64,000 nucleotides of DNA from an uncultured beta proteobacterium (GTDB lineage: Bacteria > Pseudomonadota > Gammaproteobacteria > Burkholderiales > Burkholderiaceae), in NCBI GenBank assembly GCA_903892315.1, contig CAITHY010000058.1, forward strand, positions 14,690 through 78,689, read 5' to 3'. Positions 61,332-64,000 of the stretch are shown piece after piece; positions within the stretch are counted from its first letter, which is position 1; every line of letters begins with the position of its first letter. The position numbers and the translations under genes are program-made. The notes beneath the pieces are model-generated. The model worked only from the letters and a program-made list of their open reading frames with translations, had not been told where the DNA came from and searched no databases.

Positions 61332-61367
61332 ATGAATGAGCAGATAACTGAGCAGATAAATAAGTAG
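61332..61367 (+). repeat. Short direct repeats and an 11-codon leader frame before ccoI
   Basis: GAGCAGATAA occurs at 61338-61347 and 61350-61359, a 12-bp period, and ATGAATGA occurs at 61332 and 61368. In the frame of ccoI, ATG 61332 opens 11 codons (MNEQITEQINK) that end with TAG 61365-61367 directly before the ccoI ATG. This may be a slippage relic or a leader peptide. Confidence 0.5.
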
Positions 61368-63800
61368 ATGAATGAAATGAATTCTTTGGTTTGCTATCAC
61401 TGTTCAAGCCAGATTCTCCCGGGCGAATTCATTGAGGCGGAACTGGCGGGTGAACTCCGTTCATTCTGTTGTCCGGGCTGTATGGCAATCGCGCAAACTA
61501 TTCATAGTGAAGGCTTAGAAGTTTTTTACGCTAGGCGCTCTCAGTCCGGTGATAAGCCAGCAGCCTATCTTGCAAGTGATCAAATTCCCGAAAAACTCAA
61601 GCCTTATGATGATCCTTCGTTACGCGGTCGCTTCACCCGTCCATCTGGAGGCGAAGGCGATCTTGAAACTACTCTACGTTTAGAAAAAATCCGATGCGCA
61701 GCTTGTGTTTGGCTATGCGAACAACATTTACGTCGTCATTCAGGTGTTCAGGATGTGCAAATCAATTACGTCACGCAAAAAGTGATGGTGCGTTTTTCTC
61801 CAGATAAAACGAGCTTAGCAAGATTACTTTTTGAGATCGAGCGCATTGGTTATGAGGCCTGGCCATTTGAGCCTTCTCAGTCATTAGATCGGGCAAAAAC
61901 GGAAAGACGCCATCTGCTCTTGCGACTAGGCGTTGCAATGCTGGGCATGATGCAGGTCATGATGTATGCCTGGCCTACGTATGTCGGCGCTGATATCACG
62001 CCAGAATTTACGATTCTTTTAGGTTGGACGAGTTGGTTATTGACTGTCCCTGTGATGGTGTATTCAGCGGGGCCGATCTTCCGGTCGGCTTGGCGAAGTG
62101 TTCAGACTTTTAAGCAAACGCATATGTTGGGGATGGACGTTCCTATTGCATTGGCTTTGGCTTTGGCTTTTGTTGCAGGAACCATTAATTTAATTACTGG
62201 CGTTGGAGATAGTTATTTTGATTCCATCACTATGTTTGTGGCATTTATCTTGGCGGCCAGATATGTGGAGCTATTAGCAAGACAAGATGCGCAGGGTGGA
62301 GCAGAGGCTTTGGCTAAACAATTGCCTGCAACCTGTGAGCGTGCATTCAATTACCCCGCATCCCAAGAGATTGAAGTGGTGCCGGTTGTCAATTGCAATC
62401 CTGGAGAAGTATTGCGAGTTTCTCCTGGTGAGGTGGTGCCGGCAGACGGCGTACTAATTGAAAATGCGAGTGCCTTAGATGAGTCATTGCTCACGGGTGA
62501 ATCCAAGCCAGTTGAGAAAAAAATTGGTGACTGTGTGTACGCTGGTACTCACAACATTCTCAATCCATTATTGATGCGCATTGAGGCGGTGGGGCAATCA
62601 ACCCGTATTGCTGGAATTGCCTCATTGTTAGATCAAGCATTGCTGGCTAAACCAGTCATGGTGAGTCTTGCTGAAAAATGGACTGCATACTTTGTCGCCT
62701 TCTTATTGTTTAGTGCATTTGCCTCTTCTGCTATCTGGTTCTACTTCGATCCTAGTCGCGCATGGACGGTTTTAGTTTCTGTTTTGGTTGCCAGTTGTCC
62801 ATGTGCTTTATCGTTAGCGGTGCCCACTGCTATGGCAGCCGCTCAAGGTGCGGTAACCAAACTCGGCTTGTTGATTGTGCGGGGCCATGTGATAGAAGGT
62901 TTAGTCAAAGCAAGCGATTTAGTATTAGACAAAACAGGCACCTTGACGATGGGTCAGCCAGAGTTGCAAGAGATCATTCATTTGCGTGCGGGCTATAGCC
63001 GTGAAGATGCATTGGCTTTAGCTGCTGCACTGGAAGCGGGGCAAAGACATCCGTTGGCCCTTTCTTTAATGCGGGCCGCCACCTCCGAAAACATATCCCT
63101 GCCCGCATTGAGTGAGCCAGTGATTAATCAGTTGGGCAAAGGTTTAAGTTCGGGTGAGTATCGCCTGGGAAGCGCTACATGGCTGGAGGTAGAGCAGGGT
63201 TCCCAATTAGGTCAATACGGTCAAGTACATTTAGCGGATGCGCAGGGATTAATAGCCAGCTTTGTATTTTTGGATACACCTAGAGTGGGATTAGAGCAAT
63301 TCTTAAAAGTAGTGAAGTCCAGAAAGATTACAGTGCATTTAGTTTCAGGTGATGATCGTGCTACGGTTACATGGTGGGCTCATCATGTTGGCATCGAGCA
63401 CTATCAAGGCGGCTGCACGCCGGAAGATAAGTATGACTACATTGCAGGATTGCAAAAAGAAGGTCGTTTTGTATGGGCCATCGGCGATGGTGTGAACGAT
63501 GCTCCTTTACTTGCTCGTGCAGACATCTCTATTGCGGTCGGTGCAGGTGCACCCTTAGCTGCTGCTGGGGCAGATGCAATCCTCACTGCTAGCTCTTTGG
63601 AGCCTTTAGCTAAAACTTTATTGTTGGCTGATAAAACTCAGGTAATCATTAAGGAAAACTTATGGTGGGCCTTGGCTTACAACTTGCTGGCTATTCCGGC
63701 TGCAATGATGGGTTTGGTAAATCCCTGGGTTGCTGGAATTGGCATGTCACTTTCTTCGTTGGCAGTGACTTTAAATGCCTGGCGTTTGCGAAAAGCTTAG
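61368..63800 (+). CDS. ccoI: Cu(+)-type P-type ATPase for cbb3 oxidase assembly
   Basis: The 810-residue ATPase has an N-terminal Cys-rich domain ('CYHCSSQI', 'CCPGCMAIAQTIHSEGLEVFYARR') typical of CcoI/FixI. An HMA domain with 'IRCAACVWLCEQHLRR', the membrane motif 'SCPCALSLAVP' (CPC), the phosphorylation site 'DKTGTLTMG', and the hinge 'GDGVNDAPLL' follow. It pumps copper to the periplasm for the CuB site of cbb3 oxidase. ATG 61368 and 61377 are both possible. It is followed by ccoS 9 bp downstream, which confirms the assignment. Confidence 0.93.
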   Translation: MNEMNSLVCYHCSSQILPGEFIEAELAGELRSFCCPGCMAIAQTIHSEGLEVFYARRSQSGDKPAAYLASDQIPEKLKPYDDPSLRGRFTRPSGGEGDLETTLRLEKIRCAACVWLCEQHLRRHSGVQDVQINYVTQKVMVRFSPDKTSLARLLFEIERIGYEAWPFEPSQSLDRAKTERRHLLLRLGVAMLGMMQVMMYAWPTYVGADITPEFTILLGWTSWLLTVPVMVYSAGPIFRSAWRSVQTFKQTHMLGMDVPIALALALAFVAGTINLITGVGDSYFDSITMFVAFILAARYVELLARQDAQGGAEALAKQLPATCERAFNYPASQEIEVVPVVNCNPGEVLRVSPGEVVPADGVLIENASALDESLLTGESKPVEKKIGDCVYAGTHNILNPLLMRIEAVGQSTRIAGIASLLDQALLAKPVMVSLAEKWTAYFVAFLLFSAFASSAIWFYFDPSRAWTVLVSVLVASCPCALSLAVPTAMAAAQGAVTKLGLLIVRGHVIEGLVKASDLVLDKTGTLTMGQPELQEIIHLRAGYSREDALALAAALEAGQRHPLALSLMRAATSENISLPALSEPVINQLGKGLSSGEYRLGSATWLEVEQGSQLGQYGQVHLADAQGLIASFVFLDTPRVGLEQFLKVVKSRKITVHLVSGDDRATVTWWAHHVGIEHYQGGCTPEDKYDYIAGLQKEGRFVWAIGDGVNDAPLLARADISIAVGAGAPLAAAGADAILTASSLEPLAKTLLLADKTQVIIKENLWWALAYNLLAIPAAMMGLVNPWVAGIGMSLSSLAVTLNAWRLRKA

Positions 63801-63809
63801 ACTATAGGT

Positions 63810-63965
63810 ATGGAAAGCTTATTTCTTCTCATTCCCATTTCTCTGGTTTTAATTGGCCTTTTGGTCTGGATTTTGAACTGGTCCATAAAAAGTGGTCAAT
63901 TTGACGATTTAGACGGTCCCGGTGAGGCGATTTTGATGGATGACGACACTCCAAAATCCAAATAA
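63810..63965 (+). CDS. ccoS: cbb3 oxidase maturation protein CcoS
   Basis: ATG 63810 opens a 51-codon frame. The protein has one membrane helix ('LFLLIPISLVLIGLLVWIL'), then 'NWSIKSGQFDDLDGPGEAILMDDD', the conserved CcoS segment. CcoS is needed for insertion of redox cofactors into cbb3 oxidase. It is too short for most gene finders, but it is directly downstream of ccoI. The ccoNOQP genes presumably follow beyond base 64000. Confidence 0.93.
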   Translation: MESLFLLIPISLVLIGLLVWILNWSIKSGQFDDLDGPGEAILMDDDTPKSK

Positions 63966-64000
63966 GTTAGTAAACACTCTCAATAATAGCTTTATATTTA

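Noticed and set aside
1..64000. CRISPR arrays, tRNA/rRNA genes, insertion sequences, prophage, origin of replication
   Set aside because: I looked for regularly spaced repeats, cloverleaf-like sequences, transposase motifs and DnaA-box clusters and saw none, but no software was used and a divergent tRNA could be missed.

Overview
The window looks like a chromosomal segment of a free-living freshwater betaproteobacterium, most likely Burkholderiaceae and close to Polynucleobacter. This is an inference from gene content and base composition, not from a marker gene. Supporting signs are moderate GC (roughly mid-40s percent by eye), dense genes with many 4-bp overlaps, three Bug/TctC-type solute receptors, TRAP receptors, a phasin, a System I cytochrome c maturation operon and ccoI-ccoS. 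I saw no rRNA or tRNA gene, CRISPR array, insertion sequence or phage gene.

Layout. 1-3415: a DMT-family exporter (cut by the window edge) and a LysR regulator, divergent from a class II aldolase, then a GntR/FCD regulator on the minus strand. 3540-10947: a catabolic operon with a phthalate-dioxygenase-like Rieske oxygenase, its flavin/2Fe-2S reductase, a ketopantoate-reductase-like enzyme, an SDR dehydrogenase, and a TRAP transporter made of a DctP receptor and a fused DctQM permease. A perfect palindrome lies between the GntR gene and the oxygenase gene. The substrate is not known; an aromatic or related carboxylic acid is the best guess. 11024-13947: a YadGH-like ABC exporter and a secreted MetX-fold hydrolase. 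14083-17655: tcuA-tcuB plus a Bug receptor, for oxidation of tricarballylate or a similar tricarboxylate.

17774-25603: a mixed stretch with a secreted beta-propeller protein, cupins (one a tandem duplication), SDR, FolB, a renalase-like flavoprotein, AlkB, two very small Cys-containing proteins, DUF2244 and DUF4149-like membrane proteins and an Rrf2 regulator. 25624-32787: a DnaQ-type exonuclease fused to a GIY-YIG nuclease, directly abutted by a DASH-type cryptochrome, then an OsmC-YcaO fusion with a nitroreductase, a phasin with a recognisable promoter, and a second nitroreductase. 33326-35565: ahpC-ahpF with an unusual set of competing hairpins between the genes. 35856-44917: mostly envelope proteins and small enzymes (OmpA-like lipoprotein, Ntn hydrolase, SYLF-like lipoprotein, HDAC-family deacetylase, DUF2237, DUF393, chalcone-isomerase-like, DUF3833, SodC, quinone reductase), including a second phasin gene interrupted by one in-frame stop codon.

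45009-48735: a secreted MBL-fold hydrolase, then a MarR regulator with an inverted repeat in front of it, a flavodoxin, cytochrome b561 and two YceI proteins. This looks like one redox/quinone-linked unit. 48930-55731: complete ccmABCDEFGHI. 55938-61323: TAXI and Bug receptors without permeases, a 2OG-Fe dioxygenase and an MFS transporter. 61368-63965: ccoI and ccoS, which serve cbb3 oxidase assembly; this fits functionally with the ccm operon because cbb3 oxidase contains c-type haems.

No clearly new multi-gene system is evident. The best leads are the regulated Rieske/TRAP pathway of unknown substrate, the OsmC-YcaO plus nitroreductase pair, the exonuclease/GIY-YIG plus cryptochrome pair, the ahpC-ahpF RNA switch-like hairpins, and the broken phasin paralogue.
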